Source of the DNA: JAVBLW01 sp031553215 | GTDB lineage: Bacteria; Bacillota_I; Bacilli_A; Acholeplasmatales; Anaeroplasmataceae | Assembly (NCBI GenBank): GCA_031553215.1 | Contig: JAVBLW010000005.1 | Coordinates: 1-64,000, forward strand | Reading direction: 5' to 3' | DNA length: 64,000 bases | Shown: piece by piece, positions 44,713-53,350 of the stretch | How the letters are laid out: each line of letters begins with the position of its first letter | Position numbering within the stretch: position 1 is the first letter of the stretch | The notes under the pieces: generated by a model | What the model was told of the DNA's origin: nothing | Seen by the model: the letters and a program-made list of their open reading frames with translations, nothing else | The model's database searches: none | Program-made: the position numbers and the translations under genes

Positions 44713-45138
44713 TTATTCTTCTACGACGATTCCCATGTTTTTTGCAGTTCCAGCAATAATTCTTGCTGCAGCTTCAACATCGTTCGCGTTCAAGTCTGGC
44801 ATTTTCATTTGTGCTATTTCTAATAATTTAGCTTTTGAAATTGTTCCAACTTTGTCTTTTTTTGGGTTTCCTGATCCTTTTTGGATTCCGCATGCTTTCA
44901 TCAATAAATCTGAAGCAGGTGGAGTCTTAATTACGAAAGTAAATGAACGATCATCAAACACCGAAATTACTACCGGTAAAACATACCCCATTCTATCTTT
45001 TGTTTGTTCATTGAATTGAGTACAGAACGCAGGGATATTAACTCCCGCTTGCCCTAATGCAGGTCCGATTGGTGGAGCTGGATTAGCTTTTCCGGCTTGG
45101 ATTTGTAACTTAATAACTTTTACAAGTTTTTTAGCCAC
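44713..45138 (-). CDS. rplK: Ribosomal protein uL11
   Basis: This 141-residue L11 has VKVIKLQIQAGKANPAPPIGPALGQAGVNI (thiostrepton region), then KTPPASDLLMKA and the C-terminal RNA-binding domain. The start codon is GTG, 7 nt after AAGGAGG. It is the first gene of the rplKA unit. Confidence 0.98.
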   Translation of the reverse strand: MAKKLVKVIKLQIQAGKANPAPPIGPALGQAGVNIPAFCTQFNEQTKDRMGYVLPVVISVFDDRSFTFVIKTPPASDLLMKACGIQKGSGNPKKDKVGTISKAKLLEIAQMKMPDLNANDVEAAARIIAGTAKNMGIVVEE

Positions 45139-45157
45139 GGTAATTCCTCCTTACTTT

Positions 45158-45195
45158 TTAAAATGTGGTGTAGTGGATGTATAAATCCTCCCACT
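45158..45195 (-). promoter_or_regulatory. L1-binding leader, copy before rplK
   Basis: On the minus strand GTGGGAGGATTTATACATCC, then ACTACACCACATTTT. It shares most positions with the rplA copy, with a longer loop. It sits between the promoter and the rplK ribosome-binding site. Confidence 0.75.
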
Positions 45196-45223
45196 GAGTG
45201 CATGTTCATACACACGCTTTTAT

Positions 45224-45252
45224 ATTTTATCACTATCACGTTGGATTGTCAA
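45224..45252 (-). promoter_or_regulatory. Strong promoter of rplKA
   Basis: On the minus strand, TTGACA (45247-45252), 17 nt, TAAAAT (45224-45229). Confidence 0.88.
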
Positions 45253-45261
45253 TACTATATT

Positions 45262-45504
45262 TCAATATGTTTTATATTCCTTTTTAAAGAAATTCATAAA
45301 GAAATAAACAATTGTAACTCCCACAAAATATATAATTGATATGTTGTAGAAATAATAATTATCAGTAAATTCTGTTTTATAAAAGAGAAATCTATCAAGT
45401 CTAACAGTATCATTTTCAATCAAATATTTTACACAATCACAAATATCTTTAACGACACAAACGAAAAACACAATACATATCATTTTCTTAAATTTTGATA
45501 CCAT
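45262..45504 (-). CDS. Small two-segment membrane protein
   Basis: This 80-residue protein has hydrophobic segments at about 8-20 and 52-72 and two cysteines near residue 22-25 (DICDCVK). AAGGAG lies 7 nt before the ATG, which supports it as real. It is not part of the usual nusG-rplK neighbourhood and comes after the nusG terminator. It ends with TGA. I recognise no family. Confidence 0.55.
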   Translation of the reverse strand: MVSKFKKMICIVFFVCVVKDICDCVKYLIENDTVRLDRFLFYKTEFTDNYYFYNISIIYFVGVTIVYFFMNFFKKEYKTY

Positions 45505-45525
45505 TTCATCACTCCTTCACAAAGC

Positions 45526-45545
45526 AAAAAAAGCACCTAGGTGCT
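45526..45545 (-). terminator. Rho-independent terminator after nusG
   Basis: On the minus strand the perfect 7-bp palindrome AGCACCT/AGGTGCT is followed by seven U residues. The nusG stop codon lies at its start. Confidence 0.85.
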
Positions 45546-46092
45546 AATCTTTTTTCTTCACTGACGATAAAGCAACCTCTACTGGTGTTCTACGTCCGAA
45601 CATTTCAACAAGAACTGTAACAATTCCTTTTTCTTCATTAATAGATGATATCTCAGCAACTTGATCTTTCCATGGACCACTTGTAATAACAACAGATTCA
45701 CCAACTGCAATTTCAAGAACAGGTTTTTCTAATATACCAACTTTTCTAAGGACACTATTCATATCATCAGATCTTACAGGGGTTGGTTTTGTACCACCAC
45801 CGCTAGATCCTAAGAATCCTGTAACTTTAGCAGTATTACGAACCATGAACCACGCCTCTTCATCCATCTCTTTATCTACTTCCATTTCAACAAAGATATA
45901 TCCAGGAAACATTTTTCTAGTCTTTGTAACTTTACTTCCGTCTTTTTTTGTGTCTTCATATGTTTCATCAGGTACAAGTACTTGATAAATTCTATCACCC
46001 ATATTCATACTTTCAATACGACGTTCAATATCATCTTTTACTGAATTTTCATATCCTGAATATGTTTGGGCTATATACCATTTTCTACTCAT
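45544..46092 (-). CDS. nusG: Transcription termination/antitermination factor NusG
   Basis: This 182-residue protein has the NGN domain RKWYIAQTYSGYENSVKDDIERR, GYIFVEME, VRNTAKVTGFLG, and a C-terminal KOW domain (VGESVVITSGPWKDQVAEI). It binds the polymerase clamp and modulates pausing. It follows secE by 12 nt. Confidence 0.98.
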   Translation of the reverse strand: MSRKWYIAQTYSGYENSVKDDIERRIESMNMGDRIYQVLVPDETYEDTKKDGSKVTKTRKMFPGYIFVEMEVDKEMDEEAWFMVRNTAKVTGFLGSSGGGTKPTPVRSDDMNSVLRKVGILEKPVLEIAVGESVVITSGPWKDQVAEISSINEEKGIVTVLVEMFGRRTPVEVALSSVKKKD

Positions 46093-46104
46093 GTTAAATC
46101 TCTC

Positions 46105-46521
46105 CTACTTCAATAACAGTGCAATTATTCTAGAAATAAATGCATCATATAATAAGAATAACAAAGTCAGTGTAATTAAGAATATAAATACACGAGCTGT
46201 ATTTCCTAAGAATAGTTTTTTGTTTGGCCATGTAACTTTTTTTAATTCTGGCCAAGCAGGTTTGAAGAAAGGATACAACGACAATATTAAAGATAATGCT
46301 GATAGGATTATTAATATCCATGCAAACAAATTTGGAAAATTTCCAATAAGCGGGAATGAATCATTAACGACTAGCGTTTTGTTCATTATTAATGCCCCTA
46401 GTATTAAAGCAAATAATGATAATATCAATAGAACATAATTTTCCCATTTATGTTCAGTTTTCATATATTCCCAAATTCTGCTTTTTTGTGGTTGAGTTTC
46501 CTCAGTCTTTTTTATAGCCAT
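46105..46521 (-). CDS. secE: Preprotein translocase subunit SecE, long form
   Basis: This 138-residue protein has the conserved SecE core in its C-terminal third: PAWPELKKVTWPNKKLFLGNTA and the final membrane span. Two extra hydrophobic segments (about 28-47 and 62-84) precede it, whereas typical Firmicute SecE has one span and about 60 residues. It belongs to the SecYEG channel. AGGAGG is 6 nt before the ATG. Confidence 0.95.
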   Translation of the reverse strand: MAIKKTEETQPQKSRIWEYMKTEHKWENYVLLILSLFALILGALIMNKTLVVNDSFPLIGNFPNLFAWILIILSALSLILSLYPFFKPAWPELKKVTWPNKKLFLGNTARVFIFLITLTLLFLLYDAFISRIIALLLK

Positions 46522-46536
46522 ACTAAGCCTCCTGTA

Positions 46537-46686
46537 TTATTTACTTTCTTTATGAAGTGTATATTTATTGCATTTTGGACAATACTTCTTCATTTCCAAT
46601 CGAGTAACTGACGTTTGTTTATTTTTAGTAGTATTATAATTTCTACTTAAACATTCTTCACACACTAATATTATTTTTTCTCTCAT
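46537..46686 (-). CDS. rpmG: Ribosomal protein bL33 (zinc-binding form)
   Basis: This 49-residue protein starts MREKIILVCEECLSRNYNTTKNK and ends YCPKCNKYTLHKESK. Two CxxC pairs are kept, so it is the C+ zinc-ribbon form. The start follows AAGGTGG. It lies between the sigH-position gene and secE as in B. subtilis. Confidence 0.96.
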   Translation of the reverse strand: MREKIILVCEECLSRNYNTTKNKQTSVTRLEMKKYCPKCNKYTLHKESK

Positions 46687-46756
46687 ATAAAAAAACCACC
46701 TTCTAAAGTGTCTATATTTATTTTATATTAACTACTAACAATAGTCAATGTTTTTT

Positions 46757-47287
46757 TTAAGACATAGATTTTTTTATTAGTTTTTTTATTTTTTGAATTA
46801 CATTATAAATCTTTTTTATATCAAGGCTATTTTCTTTCGCAACATCTCTACATTTTTTACTGTTAATAAATATTTCATTAAAAATCAATAATTCATCTTC
46901 TTTTAATTGTTCAAAAACGCTATCGTCAATAGCCACATTATAACTAACAATAGGTTCCTCTAATTTTGCAATTACATGTACTTCTTCAAGAGGAATATCA
47001 TACCTCTTTACTTTTTTATAAAGTCTATTAAATTCCCTACGTAATATTAAATCAAAGTATTTAAAAAAGGTCTTTTGATATTCGGTATCATAACATTTTA
47101 TAGCTGTATTCAAAACCATAAGTCCCTCTTGAAACACTTCTTCCTTACAACTTCCATCCATTCTATATTCATAAATAACTTTTCGAATATAAATTGAATA
47201 CTTCTTATACATTAGATTAAGAGCAACATCATTATTTTCCCTTATTAAATAAATAAGTTCATAATCATTTAATCCATCAAATAACAT
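46757..47287 (-). CDS. sigH: Sigma-70 family factor at the sigH locus (SigH-like)
   Basis: This 176-residue protein has region 2 features: DYELIYLIRENND, YSIYIRKVIYEY, and EEVFQEGLMVLNTAIKCYD...FFKYFDLILRREFNRLYKK (the QEGLxGL core and the -10-binding helix). A short region 4-like helix pair follows (KCRDVAKENSLDIKKIYNVIQKIKKLI). It is shorter and more divergent than B. subtilis SigH (218), but the rlmB-sigH-rpmG order is exact. SigH drives early sporulation and competence genes; here it may have another regulon. The ATG is 7 nt after AAGGAG. Confidence 0.75.
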   Translation of the reverse strand: MLFDGLNDYELIYLIRENNDVALNLMYKKYSIYIRKVIYEYRMDGSCKEEVFQEGLMVLNTAIKCYDTEYQKTFFKYFDLILRREFNRLYKKVKRYDIPLEEVHVIAKLEEPIVSYNVAIDDSVFEQLKEDELLIFNEIFINSKKCRDVAKENSLDIKKIYNVIQKIKKLIKKSMS

Positions 47288-47306
47288 CAATTTGCTCCTT
47301 ATTAAA

Positions 47307-48011
47307 TTATTTTAATAATGCAATTACAATCCCAGCACTAACACTCGCATTTAAACTATTAACATGACCAGTCATAGGAATTTTCAACATATAATCGCAC
47401 TCTTTTTTCACTATCTTTGATATACCGAAACCTTCAGAACCAATAACGATAGCTATATTTAAATTCTTATCAATATCTGCACTGCTACTTTCACCAAGAG
47501 CATCGGTTCCAATAATCCAAAATCCATTCTCTTTTAATTTTTTTATACTTGCTGTCAGGTTATTAACTTGTATTATATCTACATATTCAATAGCACCAGT
47601 AGAAACTCTTGCCACACTCTCCGTAATACTAACACTTCTATTTTTTGGTATTATTACACCATCCACACTAAAAGCATCACAACTTCTTAAAATAGCACCA
47701 AAATTATGTGGATCATTAATGCCATCCAATACTAAGATTATTTTTCTTTCATTCTTTGGTTTTTTTAAAACATCTTCAAGTTCAACATATTCATAATCTG
47801 ATGCATACGCACCATAACCCTGGTGGTGATTAGAAAATGTTTTATCCATAAAACCTTTATTTTGAATTGTAAATTTTATTTTTTTATCCTTAAGCATATC
47901 TAAGAATTTTTCTTCTTTAGATGCAATTGAATCTAACACAAAAATTTCGCTTATCTTATGATTCGCCCTAATTGCCTCGTATATACAATTTTTACCGTAA
48001 ATTTTAATCAT
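47307..48011 (-). CDS. rlmB: 23S rRNA (guanosine-2'-O-)-methyltransferase RlmB/TrmH family
   Basis: This 234-residue SPOUT methyltransferase has an N-terminal L30e-like substrate-binding domain (IYGKNCIYEAIRAN) and the knot motifs LVLDGINDPHNFGAILRSCDAF, VIGSEGFGISK and IPMTGHVNSLNASVSAGI. It should methylate G2251 (E. coli numbering). It corresponds to yacO, between mrnC and sigH; the intervening yacP/rae1 is absent. Confidence 0.93.
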   Translation of the reverse strand: MIKIYGKNCIYEAIRANHKISEIFVLDSIASKEEKFLDMLKDKKIKFTIQNKGFMDKTFSNHHQGYGAYASDYEYVELEDVLKKPKNERKIILVLDGINDPHNFGAILRSCDAFSVDGVIIPKNRSVSITESVARVSTGAIEYVDIIQVNNLTASIKKLKENGFWIIGTDALGESSSADIDKNLNIAIVIGSEGFGISKIVKKECDYMLKIPMTGHVNSLNASVSAGIVIALLK

Positions 48012-48084
48012 ATATTCACCATTTTTTCTATATCATCTAAAAAATTATAACATAACATTATTTTTTTCACAATCAAATAAAAAC

Positions 48085-48110
48085 AAAAGACCAGTTTAAC
48101 CTGGCCTTTT
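48085..48110 (-). terminator. Rho-independent terminator after the P-type ATPase
   Basis: On the minus strand AAAAGGCCAG/CTGGTCTTTT (48101-48110 with 48085-48094, one G-U) with a 6-nt loop is followed by U-rich sequence. Confidence 0.85.
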
Positions 48111-48114
48111 AAAC

Positions 48115-51100
48115 TTAGAACTTATTTATTATTTGTACAGCTAAAGTAATCTGTTTTTTAATCCAAGGGATAATTCCCTTCATAACAGCCATTAATGGCC
48201 ATGATAATGTACATAAGCAGATAGTTAACAACATTATCGGTAACGGAATCCTTTGAACATTACCACCAATAGTTGTTATCATTTCTAATTTATAATCTGT
48301 AATTTCACCATTAATTTTCAAATATCCGTCTTTAGTAGTAGATAATTTTACTACCGTTCCCTCTTGTTTAAATACATAATCAGTATATTCACCATCTATT
48401 ACACAATGATTTTCTGATGATAAGAAAACATTTAGTAAATATCTAGTAGATGTTATAACATCATTTACTACATAATATCTATCTGAATTTAATGTGATGA
48501 CAGGATTATCAACAGTAATAAAATATTCTGTTTTTGTTCCACCAAGTGCAAAATAATCATCAACAGTACTAACTAATATATCTGGAACTACATAATTTAT
48601 TTCAACACCATTAATATATAATTTCATATTTTTGATTGTGACACTTTCAATGCTCTTACCTGTTGATTTTATATTAGTAGTAACATTATCAATTACATAA
48701 TTTTTACCATTATCTTTGACAGTTGGTATACAATTATATTTTGTATATACACCATTGATATATACATCACCATTTTCTTTTATTGTTAATTTACACGTAC
48801 TAGAAACTTCTATATCTGTTATCTTTGAATCAATAACATATTGTGGTGTATTATTACCAGATTCATACGAATATGAGATTCTCGGTGTTATAGCAAATTC
48901 CTTCATTGTAATTCCATCAACAACCAAATATCCATCAACAATTTTACTATCATGATTTTGGCCATCTTGTGATTTATCAAAGTGATCAGTATATACTCCA
49001 TCTATTACATAGTAGCCCTTTTGACTAATCATAACGGATGGCATATATTTTACTGTCTCAATTTTTAATTCACTATCGTAATAATCTCCAACTGATACAA
49101 TTGGTGAAAAATCTAAAAACTTAGGCATTAATAATGTAATGAAAATAAATGCTGTAAATAAAGTTGTAAACATGACTTTTTTAACAAAATTAAAAGGTCT
49201 ACATGTTTGAAATAAAACCATCATACATGTAAATGTTGCTATAACAACAATTACAGTTGAAGATATTTGATCATTCATATCTAAATTATCAGCCAATCCA
49301 AAGACAAACAATGAATTAATTAAAATTACAATTGCCCCAGGAAGTGCACCCTTTAATATATTCACAAAGAACTTACCACTAGAAATCTTATCATTTTTTT
49401 CCATTATTAAGAAGAAAGAAGGCGCTCCAATACATAAGAAATCAATCATAATTAATTGGTTAGTACTAATAGGATAAGATCCTCTATAAAGGGCATAAAG
49501 TGCTAACAATAAACTGAATATCGTTTTTGTTAAGAAAAGACAAGCAACTTTTGCAACATTATTGATTACTCTTCTTCCTTCAGCCACAACCTTAGGCATT
49601 GAGTTAAAATTAGAATCTAACAAAACTAAGTGACTTACGTTTCTCGCAGCTTCACTTCCAGAAGCCACTGCGATTGAACAATCAGCTTCTTTTAAGGCCA
49701 GGATGTCATTTACCCCATCCCCAGTCATTGCAACTGTTTTTCCTTCACTCTTTAAAGTTTGTACCAATAATTTTTTTTGGGCGGGACTAACACGACCAAA
49801 CACTGTATATTTAGAGGCCGCTCTAGCGACTTCAGCATCAGTTAAACCATCTAAAGAAATATATTGGTTCGCTCTTTCAATTCCAGCTCTTTCACTGACT
49901 TTTGATACAGTAATAGGGTTGTCTCCAGAAATAACTTTAACTTCAACACCCGAAGATCTAAAGTATTCAATATTTTTTATAGCATCTGGTCTAATTGTAT
50001 CCTCAATCAAAATCAAAGCCACTGGTGATAATTCAACCTTTGGTAATTTATCATCCTCAATTGATTCTTGCGTATGAGCAATAGCTAGTACACGATAACC
50101 TTGTGTAGCTCCTGCTAAAACATCATTTTCAATTAGACGATAATTTTTTGTCATTACAAATTCAGGAGCACCTAATACAAATGTTCCTATTTTTTCAAAT
50201 GTTACTGCACTAAGTTTTCTTTGACTACTAAAAGGAATAACTGCTTTAGCCTTTATTCGTTTTCCACGTCCAAAAGCATCTTCAAGTGCCTTGCTTGTCA
50301 AATTCTCATCATTCGTTGCATTCAAAATAGCACTAATAATATTCTTAGTAGACATTCCACCAATAGAATTATAATCTATAACATTTTTTACTGACATTGT
50401 TCCATCAGTAATTGTACCCGTTTTGTCTAAACACAAGACATTTACTCTCGCAAGCATTTCAATACAATATAATTCTTGTACTAAAACTTGATTTTGACTT
50501 AACTTTATAACACCTACAGCTAAACCTATACTAGTTAGCAAGTATAATCCAGAAGGAATCATACCAATAACAGCCCCTGCTGTTTTACGTACAGAGCTTA
50601 CATAATCAAGATTACCAGAAAACTTTTCATATTGACTAAAAAATAATAGTGTACCAACAACAACGACGATAACTGCCATAAATTTAATAATATTATTTAA
50701 TGTTTTTAATAATTCTGATTTTGGTTTGTTATATTTTTTAGCTTGATAAGTCAACTTTTCGATATAATTATCTTTACCAATAGCATCTACTCTTGCCTTA
50801 CATTTACCAGAAACAACAAATGATCCAGATAGTAAGCGATCACCAATTTTTTTAGAAATAGCATCCGATTCACCAGTTAATAAGGCTTCATTAACTTCAA
50901 TACTTCCATCAACAACAATGCTATCAGAACAAATTTGTTTACCAGTTTCTAAACATATTAAATCATCTAATACTATTTCATTTACCGCTATTTCAGACGA
51001 ATTACCGCCCCTTATAACATCAGCAGTAGGGGAAGATAGTATTGATAGTCTATCAATTGTATTTTTTGCTCTAATTTCTTGAAATATACCAATTCCAATA

Positions 51101-51519
51101 TTGGCTGATACAATTGCAACGAACATTAAATCCTTCCATGCACCAACAGATATTAGCCATCCTGCTATCGCAAAAGTTAAAATATTAAAGAATGTTACTA
51201 GATTATCAAAAACTATTCGTTTCTTTGATTTAGTTGAACCAATTTGCTTGTGATTTACTAATCCCATAGCAACTCTTTCTTCAACTACTTCATGTGATAA
51301 ACCTGTCTCAATATTTGTTTCATATCTAACTATCTCTTTTATCTCTTTATTTTTTTTATTTTTCACTTTAATTAATTTAGGAACCAATTTTTTCTTAGGC
51401 TTTGATTCCACAGGATCTTTTTCTTCATCTATTATTTCTGAATCAGCTTCAATATCTTCGATAATTTCGTTTTCAATTATAGCTTCTTCCTCTTGTTTAA
51501 TTTCAGATTTTTTTTTCAT
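48115..51519 (-). CDS. P-type cation ATPase (CtpE-like) with large external repeat insertion
   Basis: This 1134-residue P-type ATPase has a charged cytoplasmic N-terminal extension (about 1-85), actuator EALLTGES, TM4 motif GMIPSGLYLLTS, phosphorylation site CLDKTGTITDG, GDGVN hinge (MTGDGVNDILALKEAD) and TM5-TM10. The overall pattern resembles CtpE-type (calcium-linked) enzymes; the ion is not certain. Between TM9 and TM10, on the outer face by topology, about 280 residues (803-1085) are inserted. They carry at least nine beta-type repeats of the form Y-x-(V/I)-(I/V)-(D/N)-G-x-x-T (YYVIDGVYTDHF, DVYINGVYTKY, HCVIDGEYTDYV, YLKINGEITDYK). It is inserted in the mrnC-rlmB block. Confidence 0.85.
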   Translation of the reverse strand: MKKKSEIKQEEEAIIENEIIEDIEADSEIIDEEKDPVESKPKKKLVPKLIKVKNKKNKEIKEIVRYETNIETGLSHEVVEERVAMGLVNHKQIGSTKSKKRIVFDNLVTFFNILTFAIAGWLISVGAWKDLMFVAIVSANIGIGIFQEIRAKNTIDRLSILSSPTADVIRGGNSSEIAVNEIVLDDLICLETGKQICSDSIVVDGSIEVNEALLTGESDAISKKIGDRLLSGSFVVSGKCKARVDAIGKDNYIEKLTYQAKKYNKPKSELLKTLNNIIKFMAVIVVVVGTLLFFSQYEKFSGNLDYVSSVRKTAGAVIGMIPSGLYLLTSIGLAVGVIKLSQNQVLVQELYCIEMLARVNVLCLDKTGTITDGTMSVKNVIDYNSIGGMSTKNIISAILNATNDENLTSKALEDAFGRGKRIKAKAVIPFSSQRKLSAVTFEKIGTFVLGAPEFVMTKNYRLIENDVLAGATQGYRVLAIAHTQESIEDDKLPKVELSPVALILIEDTIRPDAIKNIEYFRSSGVEVKVISGDNPITVSKVSERAGIERANQYISLDGLTDAEVARAASKYTVFGRVSPAQKKLLVQTLKSEGKTVAMTGDGVNDILALKEADCSIAVASGSEAARNVSHLVLLDSNFNSMPKVVAEGRRVINNVAKVACLFLTKTIFSLLLALYALYRGSYPISTNQLIMIDFLCIGAPSFFLIMEKNDKISSGKFFVNILKGALPGAIVILINSLFVFGLADNLDMNDQISSTVIVVIATFTCMMVLFQTCRPFNFVKKVMFTTLFTAFIFITLLMPKFLDFSPIVSVGDYYDSELKIETVKYMPSVMISQKGYYVIDGVYTDHFDKSQDGQNHDSKIVDGYLVVDGITMKEFAITPRISYSYESGNNTPQYVIDSKITDIEVSSTCKLTIKENGDVYINGVYTKYNCIPTVKDNGKNYVIDNVTTNIKSTGKSIESVTIKNMKLYINGVEINYVVPDILVSTVDDYFALGGTKTEYFITVDNPVITLNSDRYYVVNDVITSTRYLLNVFLSSENHCVIDGEYTDYVFKQEGTVVKLSTTKDGYLKINGEITDYKLEMITTIGGNVQRIPLPIMLLTICLCTLSWPLMAVMKGIIPWIKKQITLAVQIINKF

Positions 51520-51531
51520 TATATCACCTCA

Positions 51532-51906
51532 TCACAAAGTTAATGCTATTTGGACAATCTCATTAATTCTTTCATGTTTTTCACATAGATGTAAATATCC
51601 AATCAGCGATTCAAAACCAGTAGCAGCTAAATAATCTTGATTAGATAAATTTTTTCTTGTTTTATTTGCCTTACTATTTCGTCCACGTTTATAAATATTT
51701 ACTTCTTCTTCACTTAAAATATTATTCTCAACAAGATATTTTATGATAGAAGATTGTTTTTCAGCACAAGTATATTTTATTACAGTCTTGTGCAAATCAT
51801 CAACTTTAGTAAGTCCTTTACTTACAAAATGTTTTCTTATTTCTAATTCATAGACACAGTCACCAATATAAGCTAAAGTCAAACCATTATATAAGTTAGC
51901 ATTCAT
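51532..51906 (-). CDS. mrnC: Mini-ribonuclease 3
   Basis: This 124-residue RNase III-like catalytic domain lacks the dsRNA-binding domain. NGLTLAYIGDCVYELEIRKH holds the catalytic Asp, and YLAATGFESLIGYLHL contains the second acidic site. It trims 23S rRNA ends in Firmicutes. The start overlaps the cysS stop by one base (TAATG), the usual cysS-mrnC pair. Confidence 0.95.
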   Translation of the reverse strand: MNANLYNGLTLAYIGDCVYELEIRKHFVSKGLTKVDDLHKTVIKYTCAEKQSSIIKYLVENNILSEEEVNIYKRGRNSKANKTRKNLSNQDYLAATGFESLIGYLHLCEKHERINEIVQIALTL

Positions 51907-53234
51907 TATAGTATTCCTTTTTCAACAAGGATATTCCTTAATGAATCAGCCTTTTCGAAATTCTTTTCTTTTTTAGCTGTTTCCCAGTCTAAATATTGAA
52001 CTTTATCTTCTATAGATAATGAAGTATATTTTAATGGAATACCAAATACATCCATAATTATTTTCAGTGTATTATTTTTCATAGCAACTAAATTTAAATC
52101 AGTGTTTCTCATCGCAACATTCATTTCTTTAATAATTTTATTAACTAGACTCATCACATTTTGAGTATTGAAATCTTGATTCATATACTCTTTAAACATT
52201 TCAATATCGCTTTTATCAGCTAATTCATTTTTTAAACCATTGATATCTAGTAATAGCATTGCTTGTTTATATGTTCTTTTTATTTTTAAATATTCTTTTT
52301 CAAACTGTGAAAATAATTCATCAGTAAAATTAAAATTACTGCGATATGGACATGATATTATTAACAATCTAAAAGCCATAAGTTTATCTTCATCTTCAAT
52401 ATCATTTACCAATATTAGATTCCCTAATGACTTACTCATTTTTTCACCATTCATGTCTAATCTTCCAACATGCATCCAATATTTTGATAAATGGTGATTA
52501 TATAAAGCATTTGCTTGAGCTATCTCATTTTCATGATGTGGAAATTTGAGATCCATACCACCACCGTGTATATCGATTTCACCTTTGAAAATGTCATTAT
52601 TCATTACAACGCATTCAGTATGCCATCCCGGTCTACCAGCTCCAAATGGACTTTCCCATTTGATACCTTCTTCGGTTTTCTTCCACAAATTAAAATCCTG
52701 CGGATCCTCTTTTTTACTACTAACATCAATACGTACACCTGAATTCAAATCTTCAGATACTTGATTACTTAAAATACCATAATCTGCGACTTTTTTTACG
52801 CGAAAATAAACATCACCATCTACCTCATAAGCATATCCTTTATCATTAAGTTGCTTAATGAAATCTATCATTTGCGGAATGTATTCAGTAGCTTTTGGCA
52901 TTATATCTGGAATTTGACTACCTAAATCCTTTACATTTTTAATGAAAGCTTCAGTATATTTTTCAGTTACTTCTTTTTCTGTAATATTATTTTTTATTGC
53001 AAATTTAATTATCTTATCATCTACATCGGTTATATTTGATGCATAAGTTACATCATATCCTAAAAAAACCAAATATCTTTTTAGCATATCAAAAAAAATC
53101 ACTGGTCTAGCATTACCAATGTGAATATAATTATATACTGTTGGTCCACATACATACATATTAACTTTGTTCCCATTAATAGGAATAAAATCTTCTAATT
53201 TATTTGATAACGAGTTATATATTTTTAACCCCAT
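51906..53234 (-). CDS. cysS: Cysteinyl-tRNA synthetase
   Basis: This 442-residue class I synthetase has MYVCGPTVYNYIHIGNARP (HIGH motif and zinc Cys), the zinc ligands WHTECVVM and HGGGMDLKFPHHENE, and EKMSKSLGN (KMSKS). The C-terminal DALR helical domain is slightly short. The start at MGLKIYN (GGTGA upstream) is preferred over one 4 codons earlier. Confidence 0.96.
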   Translation of the reverse strand: MGLKIYNSLSNKLEDFIPINGNKVNMYVCGPTVYNYIHIGNARPVIFFDMLKRYLVFLGYDVTYASNITDVDDKIIKFAIKNNITEKEVTEKYTEAFIKNVKDLGSQIPDIMPKATEYIPQMIDFIKQLNDKGYAYEVDGDVYFRVKKVADYGILSNQVSEDLNSGVRIDVSSKKEDPQDFNLWKKTEEGIKWESPFGAGRPGWHTECVVMNNDIFKGEIDIHGGGMDLKFPHHENEIAQANALYNHHLSKYWMHVGRLDMNGEKMSKSLGNLILVNDIEDEDKLMAFRLLIISCPYRSNFNFTDELFSQFEKEYLKIKRTYKQAMLLLDINGLKNELADKSDIEMFKEYMNQDFNTQNVMSLVNKIIKEMNVAMRNTDLNLVAMKNNTLKIIMDVFGIPLKYTSLSIEDKVQYLDWETAKKEKNFEKADSLRNILVEKGIL

Positions 53235-53268
53235 AAATTTCACCATCTCTATTTTTTTGTCTTACTTT

Positions 53269-53297
53269 ATTATATAAAATTTTATCTTATTTTACAA
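53269..53297 (-). promoter_or_regulatory. Promoter of cysS-mrnC
   Basis: On the minus strand, TTGTAA (53292-53297), 17 nt, TATAAT (53269-53274). Confidence 0.7.
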
Positions 53298-53313
53298 CTT
53301 TATTTATTATATT

Positions 53314-53343
53314 CAAAATAAAAGTTGGGCATAACCCAACTTT
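53314..53343 (-). terminator. Rho-independent terminator after the GLUG-type lipoprotein gene
   Basis: On the minus strand AAAGTTGGG/CCCAACTTT (53335-53343 with 53321-53329), 5-nt loop, then UAUUUU. Confidence 0.85.
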
Positions 53344-53350
53344 AGTCTTT

